DNA of 64,000 nucleotides, from contig CM106585.1 in NCBI GenBank assembly GCA_048013815.1, positions 11,222,001-11,286,000 on the forward strand, in the 5' to 3' direction. A program made the translations under genes and the position numbers. Positions 35,701 through 47,202 of the stretch are shown here, one piece after another (the stretch's first letter is position 1; each line of letters opens with the position of its first letter). The stretch comes from Setoptus koraiensis. Its lineage: Eukaryota; Arthropoda. Below the pieces are notes generated by a model. It saw only the letters and a program-made list of their open reading frames with translations, was not told where the DNA came from and did not search any database.

Positions 35701-37851
35701 AACAGCGACTTGGTGGCGGCCGCCATGCGGGGCGCCACCGCCCAGTCCGCGGCGGACCTGGCCGGCCCGACGAGGCGCCAGCAACAGCAGTATCTGCAGG
35801 ACTTGCAGCAGAACTACATGCAGAATAGGCAGCAGAACAGACTGAGCCACAGCGGCGGTCAGCAGTACGCCGACACCGACCAACTGGACTCGAGCGGCGC
35901 TACAAGCGCAACAGGTTACATATCGCCGGGCGCGGCCGGGTCCGGGTCGGGCTCTGCGAGCGGCCAGCAGCAGCAGCAACAGTTCCAGCTGGCCATGTCG
36001 CCGTCCGCCTACAGCAACTTTTATTCGTCGGCCGGCGCCGGCCCGACGAGCGCCCTGTCAAATGTGGCCAAAGAGGCGCGCTCCTACGACAACCAGAGCC
36101 AGTCGCAATCGCAGAGCGCGGTGCCCAGCGGTTACTCGACGTACGCGGACTTTTTCGGGACAGCGTCGAACGGCGCACAGAACGCGGTCGGCCAAGCGAG
36201 CACAAACAACGCCCAACAGGCTGTCGCCGAGCAGGCGTCGCAACCGTACCGGCGCAGCTACGTCAATCCGTACGGGTTGCGCTACGAGCCCAATCCGCTC
36301 GCCAGCGCCCTCGCCAACCGCTACTATCTGGCCGCTTCGCCCACCTACTTGAGCGCCCCCAGCTATCAGGTGGGCCAGCAGGCCATCTACAGTGCGTACG
36401 GTCAGCCGCAGCTGGCCATAGCGCCCGGCGACTATGCGTCGGCGGCGCTCGGGCCGGCCGGCAGCCAGTATTTGGACTCGGAGCCGGCAGAATCGTCGCT
36501 GGACAGCACCAACTACGACCAGGGACTGTATGCGGCGGCCGCGGCAGCCTCGGGTCACTATCAGACGGCCCAGCAACAGGGCGCGGCCGGCGGCGGCGCG
36601 GACTCGTCGGGCGGCCAACAAGCCAGCAGCGGCTCAACGGGCTCTGCGGTGGCCACCGGCAACACCGGCCAGAAGAATCTGGCCTCTTGGTCGAATTTGG
36701 GCACGCTTCTGCTGGGCTCGCTGCCCTTCGGTGTGCTCATCAGCTGGCTGTTCGGCAATCTGGCCGGCGTGGCCCGAAAGAAGCGCGAGCTGGCGCTCAC
36801 CAAGGACTTCGCCGAGCTGCTTCGGAATCCCTCCAAGGTTCTGTCGGCCATCATACAGGACAGCCAAGCGACGGGCAGTGGTCAGCAGCAGACCAATGTT
36901 GCCAGCGGCAAATATTCCGCCAGCAAGAAGCGCCAGCTCAAGGGTCCCAGCGGCTCGGCGGCGATGTGGTCGCCCTTCAAGGCGCTGCTGCGGCCCGGCG
37001 ACCAAATGAACAACAGCACAGCACTGCAGTATTCTAACAATATTCAATCGCAGCAGTCGGCGTCCGCTCAATCGAGCGGCGCGGATCCGCATTCCGGGCC
37101 GGCCGCGCAGCCGGCCGAGTCGTCGGCGTACCCGAACACCGAGACGGTGATGAAGAATATCATCAGCAGTCTGAGCGGGCACGATCACGGCCGGCATCAA
37201 CAATCGGCGACAGCGACAACAGCAAGCGCCGCAATGTCCGACAACGGCAACAATGGCAGACAAAAGCTCAACAACCAGGACAGGCCAAAATCGCTTAAGT
37301 TGATCCAAAACGCCAACAGCGGCACCAGCAACAACGACATGAGCAACAACAGCAACTTCAACAACACCAACACCAAGGGCATCAAGACCAAGGCGAAGAA
37401 GGCCCTCGGTGTCATCAACAACATATTTGTGGCGGCAAACAAATTGAGGCGAAAACACAGATCGTCGCACGGAAACGCAGCCTGGGGCGTGCTGGCGAAC
37501 CCGTTCGCAAATCTCAACGAGCACCAACAATCCCGATTGAGGTCGGCCCTGGACAGCACGGTCAGCATGCTGGGCAACAAATTCAACAGCTCGCAACTGC
37601 TGAATCACACCAGCACCATCATATCCGCCCTGGTGCGACACCTGAACAACCGGCAACAACAATTGTCCGACACAACCGCAGAATCCGTGCCTCCCGCCAG
37701 CCAGTCAGTGAGCAAAATGGCGCCCACGCAAGCAGAGCTCGCGCCCGATCTGGACACATCGGCGTCGCAGGCCAATTATCGGCACTACGCGCCCGACGAA
37801 ACGCCGAGACCCGTGTACGCCAGCAACGAGAGTCAGCAGCAGCAACAACAA

Positions 37852-37892
<41 letters not shown>

Positions 37893-38684
37893 ACCGGCCA
37901 AGACGAACGTCACGACAACGGGCGAGACGACGGGCGACAGAAAACTGGAGCCCACTAAATCCAGCGCAAAACCCCTGTCCGCGCATCATGTCAAATATCC
38001 GCTCAAGAGGGTGCCTGTAATCGTTGGCGACATTGTGCTGGACAAGGCCATTGTGATCAGCAACAGGCATTCGAACAGCACCAGCGGCAGCGCTGGCCCA
38101 CAGTCTGGCGAGCACGTTGCAAATTCCAAAGTGGCCTCGCTCAAACTGGCCGACAAACACAAGATGGACGTTTGTCTCAACCAATTCTTTTGCAAATTGG
38201 TCATCAAATTGAACATAAAAAGCAACGAGAGCATTCAAAATCACAGAGGCGCTCACAACAGGACGCAACAGCAGCCGGCGCACGTTGTCGTCAATCACAA
38301 CCACCAAATCAAAAGCATCAAGCAGCACCAAGAGAGGCTAGCCAAAAAACACATACACGACCTGATGAGCAAGATAATGTCAAGGTGAGTACTGCGTTGC
38401 GTAATAGGTTGCGTCACACGTATCACACTTCTATCGTGTATATCACAATGATATCACATCTTGTATACTGCACAATGTTGCGCACATGTCTAACCCATGT
38501 CTACTCCGCACTTTGTTTGCACAGTGTCCCGTTTGATATCAAAGATCCAGACATGCAGTCGAGCCGGATAGACGATCTATTTGTAGCCGCCTCCGAACAA
38601 CAATGCCTAACCAAATATCGCTGCGACGAGCTCAATCATTTGGAGCAAATACTCACCAAAATGGATTTGACTAGCACGGCATGA
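32734..38684 (+). CDS. Very large secreted Asn/Gln/Ser/Tyr-rich protein, family unknown
   Basis: Two exons, 32734-38384 and 38525-38684 (140-nt GT-AG intron, phase 2), give 1936 residues. A signal peptide lies at about 15-42 (WQLVTLSCCLVLLAHILSA). Residues 50-1300 are almost entirely low complexity: (DNRN) repeats near 199-218, Ser/Gly/Ala blocks, and Tyr-Asn arrays near 680-705 and 780-815. At about 1320-1345 there is one hydrophobic segment (LGTLLLGSLPFGVLISWLFG), followed by a dibasic KKR. A basic region near 1550 (KTKAKKALGVINN), a poly-Gln run (about 1700-1720) and a C-terminal part with two CX5C motifs (CLNQFFC at about 1813, CLTKYRC in exon 2) follow. The hydrophobic segment could be a membrane anchor or an amyloid-like core. 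The Asn/Gln/Tyr bias suggests an adhesive, silk-like or cuticle material, which is inference. The continuous frame and conserved-looking C-terminus argue for a real gene. Confidence 0.8.
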
Positions 38685-40467
38685 TGATTAATAGATAGAC
38701 AGATAGGAGATGCATCTCCCACCGAGCCACAAACAAAAGACGATTAACGAGTAATGCTGCTATTATTATTATTATTTGTAGCAATCGCATAGGATGCGAT
38801 TAAGTGACACAATTATTACAACGAATCATTATCAACATTGGCGCCAAATAAAACTTTCTAGTCAGAGACACATAGACATACTCACTGTGAGTGACTCACA
38901 TGCACAAATAGACTTATTACTTTTCACAAATCCACCAAATATCTGATGAGTCAAGTCGAGCCGAGTCAAGTGTTGTTGCTACAACCAATTCATACAACCG
39001 AATCATATCAGTACTTGCGCCTTACTAGTACTTATACAAAATCTATACCTTTCCCATGATTAATGTTCAGCATAAGGAGCAGCACCTAGAACACACACTT
39101 CGTTTGCATCGAATCAAATCGAATGAAGGCCCGAGCTTTAAACAACTGAATCATCAAACTGAAACCATTATGTATTGTATCACATTGCAATTTGTCTAGT
39201 TTTTTTATTATCTTATGAACAGAGATTTACTTTAATTCATTGTCACAAATTGACGATATTATTCACTGTAACATTACTGTAACATCGAGCTGACACAAAT
39301 GCAGACCATTATCAACTCAACAACATGTCAAAAAATCCACGACAACAACATTAAATTGTACAGCTTATACAAATCATAGTTTGCGTAACGAAACAGTTTG
39401 TTTTTCAGCTTTTTTTTTTTGGTTGGCTGGTCTGCAAATCAATTCATTTGCGTTTGCCATTACACACTTCCGGTTCACGGAGCTCATGCAACGACGGGTC
39501 TGAACGACGGTGAAATGATACTTTCCCGATTACGATCCCAACCGGCAGCATATGTTCGAGCTACTTTTTTGTTCGTTTTTTGGTTCTTGTCAATGATAAC
39601 CACTAATAGATACCAATAGCTGATCACCGCAGCCTATTAACCGATCTGATTGTTTGCACGAGGGTGGGACACATAGCCTGTTTAGATGCACCCCCAGAGC
39701 CCTTGGAGTTTGGAGCGGGTTATGTTCAAACTCGAGTTAATAAACAGTCAGATACTGAGAAAGAGAGGATCAATTGGGAAGTGATCAATTGGTAGTAGTC
39801 ATTCTGTGATACATAAACAATGAAGACAAGATTTACTATTCATTCGATTCAAATTTTGTGGGCCTTTGTCTTACTGCAATCTTTTATTTTTGTATTTCAT
39901 ACTTTTTTTCCTTGTGATGATTGTTTATAATGAGGAAAAAAAAACAAAAATCTTAGTTTTTTGAATTCTACGCGCCAATGATTGGCGCATGCGCAAAATA
40001 ATGCTGACTGCCGATGGTATCAAGGACGCAACCTGATTACTGTAAACGAGCTGTAGGTGGCGCTGAACAGTATCGTAGAACAGCCTGATGAGAGACACAT
40101 CGCCTTATAGATTCACCATTTTGGAGCGCACAAAGGCGAGTGCACTTACAAGTCGCTATGTAACAGCATCAAAAGCGAACACGCCAGTGCATTCACAAGT
40201 GTCCCCGGCGCCCTCTACTCGACGTTATTGGCAGCTGTTTTGTGGTTATACTGTTTGGGCATGAGCGTGGTGGCAAGAGAGTCAAGATCGAACTGGTTGT
40301 AACGATATCGATCATCATAATGATACCATTAATTACACCCACAAGGATTATCGATGATGTGCACTAACGATAGTATTTACATTCATTTACTCATTAATCA
40401 ATAAAAAATATTAATTATTAGTGTTTCTATCTTAGTGTCACTACCCTAACAAATTATAACCCCAGAG
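38685..40467. other. Intergenic region before VPS35
   Basis: 3' UTR of the large secreted gene on the left, VPS35 promoter and 5' UTR on the right. Holds an ATT microsatellite at about 38759-38777 and A/T-rich DNA; 39400-39620 has a short open frame without support. No gene seen. Confidence 0.45.
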
Positions 40468-43400
40468 ATGGCTTCAATCAACGCTGAAGAGGAGGCTCTA
40501 AATGCCGTCAAAACGCACTCGTTTCAGATGAAATGCTCACTAGATAAAGGCCGGCTGATGGATGCATTGAACAATGCCTCTAGCATGCTTAATGAACTTA
40601 GAACATCATTGTTGTCACCAAAATCATATTATGAACTCTATATGGCTGTCACAGATCAATTGAGACATCTGGTAGCCTATCTAATGGAGGAATTTGAGCG
40701 AGGTAGAAAATTAGCGGACCTGTATGAAGTGGTGCAACATGCAGGAAATATTATACCTAGATTATATTTACTCATTACAGTCGGATTGGTCTATATGAAA
40801 ACTACACCCACATGCCGTAAAGAAATTCTCAAAGATTTAGTAGAGATGTGCGGTGGTGTTCAACATTCACTGCGTGGTCTTTTCCTTAGGAATTATCTAT
40901 TGCAAATGTGCCGCGAGGTTCTACCTGGACAGGATAGTGAAAATCATGGAACATTACAAGATTCATTGGATTTTATTCTTACTAATTTCGCTGAAATGAA
41001 CAAACTGTGGGTTCGTATTCAGCATCAGGGCCATTCAAGGGACAAGGAACGTAGAGAAAAGGAACGCATGGAATTGCGCCTACTGGTCGGAACTAATCTA
41101 GTGAGACTATCTCAATTAGAGGCTTTAGATGTCAATTGTTACAAAGAGACTGTCTTGCCTGGCATATTAGAGCAAATAGTATCTTGTCGAGATGCTATAG
41201 CACAAGAATATTTGATGGAATGTCTCATACAGGTTTTCCCCGATGAATTCCATATCGCCACGTTGCGGCCCTTCTTAAACAGCTGTGCCCAATTGATGAC
41301 CCGAGTAAATGTCAGGAGTATTACCATCGCTCTTATAGATAGATTGTCCAAATCGGAGCATGTTGACCTTCCAGATAATTTATTTGAACTACTGTCACAA
41401 CAAATATCAAACATGATAGAATCAAGGCCAGAGATCGAGATAGAGGGCGTTATTGCTATGGAGACGTCACTGATTAATTTCTCTACAAAGAGAATTAAAA
41501 ACAAAACAAAACAATCCGAGGCAATCAACTCAGTATTAAAGAGTGCCATGGTGATAATCAAAGAAAAAACAGGTTCAAAAACACTAGATGAAGATTCTTT
41601 GTTGAACAAAGAGCTTTTAAAATTCCTCAAAGTTCCAATCAGATCAGAAAATGCATCACAAGCACTAAATTCTATGAAACTTATTTTAAATTTAGAAAAT
41701 TATCGAACACTACTTGAAGAACTTCATCAGGTTTCATTGAATAAGCAAATTGCCCTATCTTTGATGAATCCGTTGATTGATGATGCAGAGGAAGAAACAA
41801 CACAAAAAGCAGGCGAAGAATCAGATGCGAAGCTTTCATTGAATGAGATTTCCCTATTTATAGATATTATATGTAAACCTCTAGTCAAAAATGTCCAAAC
41901 TGATGATTACCTACAACTCAATGAGGAAGAGAAAGAGGCTTTTATTGACGAACAAGTAACAATGGCCAAGTTTCTACATGTGTTACTTTCACCGCAAGTC
42001 ATGAATGACTTTAATTTTCACTCAAGATTTGAAGCGTTAAACAATATTGCTAATACACTATCCCAAAGCGGTCCCCATCGAATGAAACATACCTTTCCTT
42101 GTATAATCTTTAGAGCTCTCCAGTTGGTGGCCGACATTAACAAAGCTCGCCAGAACACAGAAACTGTTGATGGTCAAATTTCTATCAAGGATGTGTTTGA
42201 ATTCACTACGAACCAGATAGACAAATTAATATTAGGAGATAAAGATAGCACCTTTGTGGGACTGACTGTCAGACTGTGCCTGAAATGCTCTGAGGCTGCC
42301 ATGAAAACCGAGTTACCTGATAGAGAGAGCTTAGCTTCAGAATATGTAGCTCAAGCTTTCAGAGTTCAGGAAAATACCGAATTCAAAGCTGAGGACAAGT
42401 TAGAGAGTATACTATTCATCGTTAACTCAATCAAGGCCTTACAGTTTCAACAATACGACATTATATCGAGCCTGACTGAAAGTTGTTTTGAATACACTTT
42501 CGCTGGTTTTATCGCTGGAGACGATAGATGTCGTATCTTCTTGGCTGTAATGTCTGTGTTGGTTGATGTGAATAATGTTGATGGTAAACAACTTTGGGTG
42601 GTGGGGGGGGGGTGGGGGGGGTGGGGTGGGGGGGGTGGGGTGGGGGGGGGGTTGGGGGTTGTGGGGGGGGTGGGGGGGGTGGGGGGGGGGTGGGGGGGGG
42701 GTGGTGTGGGGGGGGGGTGGGGGGGGGGTGGGGGGGGGGTGTTGTGGGGGGGGGGTGGGGGGGGTGGGGGGTGGGGTGTTGGGGGTGGTGGGGGGGGGGT
42801 GTGGGGGGGTGGGGGGTGGGGTGGTGGGGGGGGTGGGGGGGGGTGTGTGTGTGTGGGGGGGTGTGGGGGGGTGGGGGGTGGTGGGGGGGGGTTGTGGGTG
42901 GGGGGGGTGGGGGGGGGTGGGTGGTGGGGGGGGGCGGGGGGGGGAGGGGGTGGTGGGTGGGGGGGTGGGGGGGGGTGTGTGTGTGTGTGGGTGGGGTGGT
43001 GGGGGTGTGGGGGGTGGGTGGGGTGGGGCGTTGGTGGGGGGGTGGTGGGGCTGGGGGGGTGGGGGGGTGGTGGTGGTGGGGGTGGTGGGGGGGGGTGGGG
43101 GGTGGGGTGGGGGGGGTGGGGGTGGGGGGGGGTGGGGGGGGTGGGGTGTGTGGGGGTGGGGTGGGGGGGGTGGGGGGGGGGTGGGGGGGGTGGGGGTGGG
43201 GGGGTGTGGGGGGGGGGTGGGTGGGGTTTGGGGGGTGGGGGTGGGGTGGTGGGGGGGGGGGTGGGGGGGGGTGGGGGTGGGGGGGGTTGGGGGTGGGGGG
43301 GGTGGGGGTGGGTGGGGGGTGTGGGGGGGTGGTTGGGGGGTGGTGGGGTGGTGGGGTGTGGGGGGGGGGGGGGGGGTGGGGGGTGGGGTGGGGGGGGGTT

Positions 43401-43957
43401 GGGGGGTGGGGTGGGGGGGGGTTGTGGGGGGTTGTGGGGGGGTGGGGTGTGGTGGGGGGGGGGTGGGGTGGGGGGGGTGGTGTGGGTGGGGGGGGTTGGG
43501 TGGGGGGGGGTGGGGGGGGGGTGGGGGTGGGGGGGGTGGGGTGGGGTGGGGGGGGGTGTGGGGGGGGGGTGGGGGGTGGGGGGAGGGTGGGGTGTGGGGG
43601 GGTGGGGGGGGGGGGGGGGGGTGGGGGGGGGGTGGGGGGGTGGGGGGGGTGTGGGGTGGCGGGGGGTGGGGGGGTGGGGGGTGTGTGGGGGGGTGGGGGG
43701 GGGGTGTGGGGGGGTGGGGGTGGGGGGGGTGGGATAGTTATCTCGATGATTTCATCAAAACTCTTTTTATGATGAAACAAGACAAAAGAGTTGGATATAT
43801 TAAGGAACTGCTAACACATCTGGAAGAGATCGTTAATAGAGCCGGTACTGGGTTCGCCAAATACATAGATTTCTTACGTGAGAGTATGGATGATAAGTTC
43901 CAAGTTAAAACTTCAATTCCAAAAATGTTAAAAGAGCTTCACATAGGCAGTGATTAA
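40468..43957 (+). CDS. VPS35: VPS35, retromer core subunit, interrupted by a G/T block
   Basis: The protein begins at the ATG at 40468 and runs without introns for about 704 residues. It shows the VPS35 hallmark PRLYLL (about 97-102), RGLFLRNYLL, and the alpha-solenoid that holds VPS26 and VPS29 in the retromer coat recycling cargo from endosomes to Golgi and plasma membrane. At about 42594 the sequence becomes almost pure G and T until 43733. The family C-terminus then resumes at 43734 (SYLDDFIKTLF to the stop at 43957, about 73 residues). Compared with the human protein, about 35-45 residues of the VPS29-binding half are missing, and G/T sequence cannot encode them. GTAAAC at 42584 and TAG at 43735-43737 look like splice sites, but joining them breaks the frame (phase 1 to phase 2). 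The block therefore replaces coding sequence in this assembly. Confidence 0.9.
42594..43733 (+). repeat. 1.14-kb almost pure G/T tract inside VPS35
   Basis: Long runs of G are broken by single T or GTGTGT, with only a handful of C or A in about 1140 bases. There is no fixed repeat unit. With almost no A there are almost no stop codons in any plus frame, and the complementary A/C strand is open too. It could be a sequencing or consensus artefact, or a real hypervariable G/T array in an intron. Confidence 0.95.
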
Positions 43958-44028
43958 TTGAATGAATTTGCACCCGATGAGGTTCTAATATATTTAGTCT
44001 AATGTAAAAAGCTGATGAAAAGATCGAC

Positions 44029-44034
44029 AATAAA
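44029..44034 (+). terminator. Polyadenylation signal AATAAA of VPS35
   Basis: A canonical hexamer 72 bases after the VPS35 stop codon. Confidence 0.7.
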
Positions 44035-44398
44035 GCACGATAATCATTTATATGTATCTGTTGTGCATGTAGTTAATGTTACCGGGCTTCGAAATTTGCT
44101 GTAAAAAAAAACTTGTCGGATTATTTGCCATCATTATTGTCACTTTTGCTACCGACAAAACCGGCTTTTTCACTCTATCTGTTATGATCATTCAAGGTGA
44201 ATTGTGATGCCTGATAGACTCGTCTATACTGTAAACTGTTTTGTGTCATCATTGATTTTTCTCGTTATATTTTTTATTGAGTCTAGATGTGTGAATTTTT
44301 CAATCTCATTGTTATAATAATTATCCGCTACTGTGTTAGTTATTAGATTGCATTCGAATTCAATTACAAGGAAACTTTTGTCGAATAGCCGCGCAAAA

Positions 44399-45404
44399 AT
44401 GGCTCTCCGAATTCGATACCTGTCCCTACTTTTAATATCTGTTCTTGTTCACGGTAAGTGTTCATGAAAAAGTGATTTTAGCAATTTTCACAAGTCCGCA
44501 TCCACTAGTAACTGTCAATATTTCTATAAAATCATATTATACACAATTACAATTGTTAGTCGACCAATGGCGTGGGGCCACAGCCACCATCGTTAACAGA
44601 ACGGATATTGCCATGACTATGAATGCTATTAGGCCGTGTATGCAGGCTGCGATCAATACATGGGTTTTGCCACAAAATCTGCCTCCCAGAAATGTTGAGC
44701 AATTGAATAAAATGTGCAAATCGAACGCAGAGGCTCTGAAATGTATTAAGGAACGACTTGTATCTCGAGATACCATTCTGAAGAGAATGATGAAGTCGTT
44801 CACACAAGAGCGTCAACGTTTCTTAAAAAAAATTTGCACTAACACCAACAGTAACTATTCAAGGAATTTCCTACAGGCTGTAGGTTGTGTTTTAGACAAC
44901 AAAAGAACCGCTTATTACAACAATGACTTGGAATTTATTAGAAATATTCAGACCATCGAGAGAAAGGGCAATAGTCTAGGTGATTACAAGACACAACTGA
45001 ACTACCTGTGCTGCTCAGTACTGACTGGCATAGAGGTAATTATCACATGGCTAGCCACGTCAGAAAGGCTCGCCAGCTTCCTTGAGTGTTCAAATTTCAA
45101 TTCGATTAGTTGGTATTATAGTTGCTATAATTGATACATTTCTTTGTGATGTGACCTCTCCATAAAACAGAACTACACTGGACTTCTCAAGCCACAATGC
45201 GACCAATATAAAGATGTAATGAAGGATTTAATTCAAAGTTTGGTGCCCGTACATGAGGTCGATTTGATGTGTCCAGACAGAGAGAAATATCTAGAGGAAA
45301 TTTGTCCAGGATTGGCGCCATTGGATCCCGCAAGCAAACCCGATTTGTCTATTCCTACAATGCAATCAACACTGATTGCGGCTCTAACGCTTGGCGATGA
45401 TTAA
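44399..45404 (+). CDS. Secreted cysteine-rich alpha-helical protein, paralog A
   Basis: Three exons (44399-44453, 44560-45035, 45171-45404; introns of 106 and 135 nt, phases 1 and 0) encode 254 residues. Exon 1 is a signal peptide (MALRIRYLSLLLISVLVH). The mature protein has ten cysteines, including a CC pair in LNYLCCSVL, and looks helical with many Lys/Arg. C-terminal landmarks are LMCPDREKYLEE, EICPGL and a hydrophobic ending before LGDD. It shares exon phases, cysteine positions and motifs with the next gene, so the pair arose by tandem duplication. I do not recognise the family. The all-helical multi-Cys pattern recalls arthropod 27-kDa haemolymph glycoproteins (DUF1397) and nematode T20D4.11-like proteins, but I cannot claim membership. 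An extracellular or haemolymph location is likely. Confidence 0.85.
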
Positions 45405-46234
45405 GCTAACGCTTAAAAACAAAGAAATAATAAAAAACGAAAGAATTATGGGCAATTTTGTAAGGAAGAAAATTGAGAGTAACCCAAATAGCGATAGCAG
45501 TCACGAAAGTACACGAGCAGCTATAATAAAATTTCTTCGTAAAGTCAACCTTGACCGCCATGTAGTGGTGTGTGACTGTCAATCATCGAGAACCTTTTCC
45601 TCCTGTTCACATATCACGAACGAATATGTGTAAAACAAGATGTGTTAGAAATAACATATACTGCTAGTATAAATAAATAGATATCAACATATAGTTACGT
45701 AAGAATGATAGAGCTCGATTACTTCTGTGTGCTCCAAGGTCTCGCCAATTTCACGCAACATTTGATCGAATGAAATCTAAGAATCTGACACTATCATACT
45801 ATCAATCACATTTCATCAACCGCAACTGACAACAAATTGTGAATTGTTTACATATTCGTACAACTTAACCCCTTCTAACGCAGAGAAAAACAGCAACTAA
45901 CAACCATGTGTGTCTCTGATACACCTTGGAACAAGATTCTCCGAGACAACCTGTTCTTGGCACTGTTGGCAATCGTAGCGAGTTAACAACGCCAGTTGTT
46001 CCGAAGGCGACAGAATGGTGTGCCAGTGGCATTAGAATCATGATATATATGCCTACAGGCCTGGGCAGCGAGACATTAGTTGAGGTTTGGACGTTTTGCA
46101 TGCCAGACACGCCGATGAAAAGAATTAAATTTGAAAACTTGCATATCACCTGTAGATTAGTGGAAATCATCATCAGTTACAAGGGATTGCACAATTGCAA
46201 ATAAATTTAAATAAAGTCAGTAATTTTGTGCGCC
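45405..46234. other. Spacer between the two secreted paralogs
   Basis: 3' UTR of paralog A and promoter/5' UTR of paralog B. An open frame at 45926-46204 has no similarity I recognise and no splice support. No third paralog remnant is evident. Confidence 0.4.
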
Positions 46235-47202
46235 ATGAAAATCACTTTGGTGGCTTTCTTCCTTCTTGTAGCACTCATTTTCGGTATGTATCGAATGTCC
46301 TAATGAATCACCATTACATTCGCAGCGGGCCAGTTCTCGTTCTGTATTATTATTATTATTGCACAAAAATTAACTCTCGAACCACGATATCCAATTATTG
46401 AACTCAATTAGAGCGTCACAGTTGCATCGCTGGGGCCAAACTGAACGCTACTTCCATCGCAGCCACCGTCAGCAAACTAGACTACTGCTTCAAAGACACT
46501 GTGATGTCGTTTGTGGAAAACAAAATTTTAGTTGGTGTCCCTGTCACTGGAGAACTATTGAGTGAATATTGCAGAAGAAACAGCATAGGCCTGCAATGTA
46601 TGAAAAGTAAAACCCAAAACGACGATCCCTTGATCAAGAGATTCATAAAGTCTTATATGAATGCCCGTCAAAAGTTCCTCAAGAAATACTGTAATAACGT
46701 TAATAGCGACGCATCGAAGACACTCGTTCAGGCAATGAAATGTGTCTGGGACAATAATCGCAAAGAATACGCCGATTCAGACTTGGAGTATGTTACCTCC
46801 ATGCAGGCCATAGAAAAGAAGCGATTCAGTGATTCAAAAATAGAATTAAATTATCTTTGTTGCACAATACTTAGATATGCAAATGTAAGTACCCAGTCAC
46901 GATCAGTTTCTGCTGTTCCTAACGATGTTATAATAATATATTGAGTCTGGCTACAATTCATTTCTTTGCAGAATTATGAACATTTGACCAAGCCAAAGTG
47001 CGCCCAACACCAACGAACGTGGAAGGAGGTAGCCGAAAGTTACACTTCGCACGAGCTCGGCTTATTGTGTCCCGATGAGGACAAATTCCTTGAAGACACA
47101 TGCTCAACTTTACCAAAATTAGACACCTGGACAGCGCCCGACCTCACCAGGTTGCCAGCTAGTCTCACAATTTATCTTGTGATGACTTTGGGCGAACCCT
47201 GA
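46235..47202 (+). CDS. Secreted cysteine-rich alpha-helical protein, paralog B
   Basis: Three exons (46235-46283, 46412-46884, 46972-47202; introns of 128 and 87 nt) with the same phases as paralog A, encoding 250 residues. Signal peptide MKITLVAFFLLVALIF in exon 1. All ten cysteines of paralog A are present, plus one extra near the N-terminus (HSCIAG). Shared phrases include RQKFLKKYC, KCVWDNNRKEY, ELNYLCCTIL and LLCPDEDKFLED. Divergence outside these positions is large, so the duplication is not recent or the genes evolve fast. Function unknown, with the same reasoning as for paralog A. Confidence 0.85.

Noticed and set aside
33000-37700. Long Arg/Ala/Cys-rich frames antisense or shifted to the giant secreted gene
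   Set aside because: Shadow frames of GC-rich repetitive coding DNA. The sense frame alone has a signal peptide, splice continuity and coherent repeats.
42509-43780. Long Pro/His/Thr-rich (minus) and Gly/Val/Trp-rich (plus) reading frames
   Set aside because: They exist only because the G/T tract lacks A and so lacks stop codons. No start context, domain or real protein composition supports them.
45926-46204. 92-codon frame between the secreted paralogs
   Set aside because: No similarity to the paralogs, no signal peptide, and the opposite strand is equally open; treated as chance.
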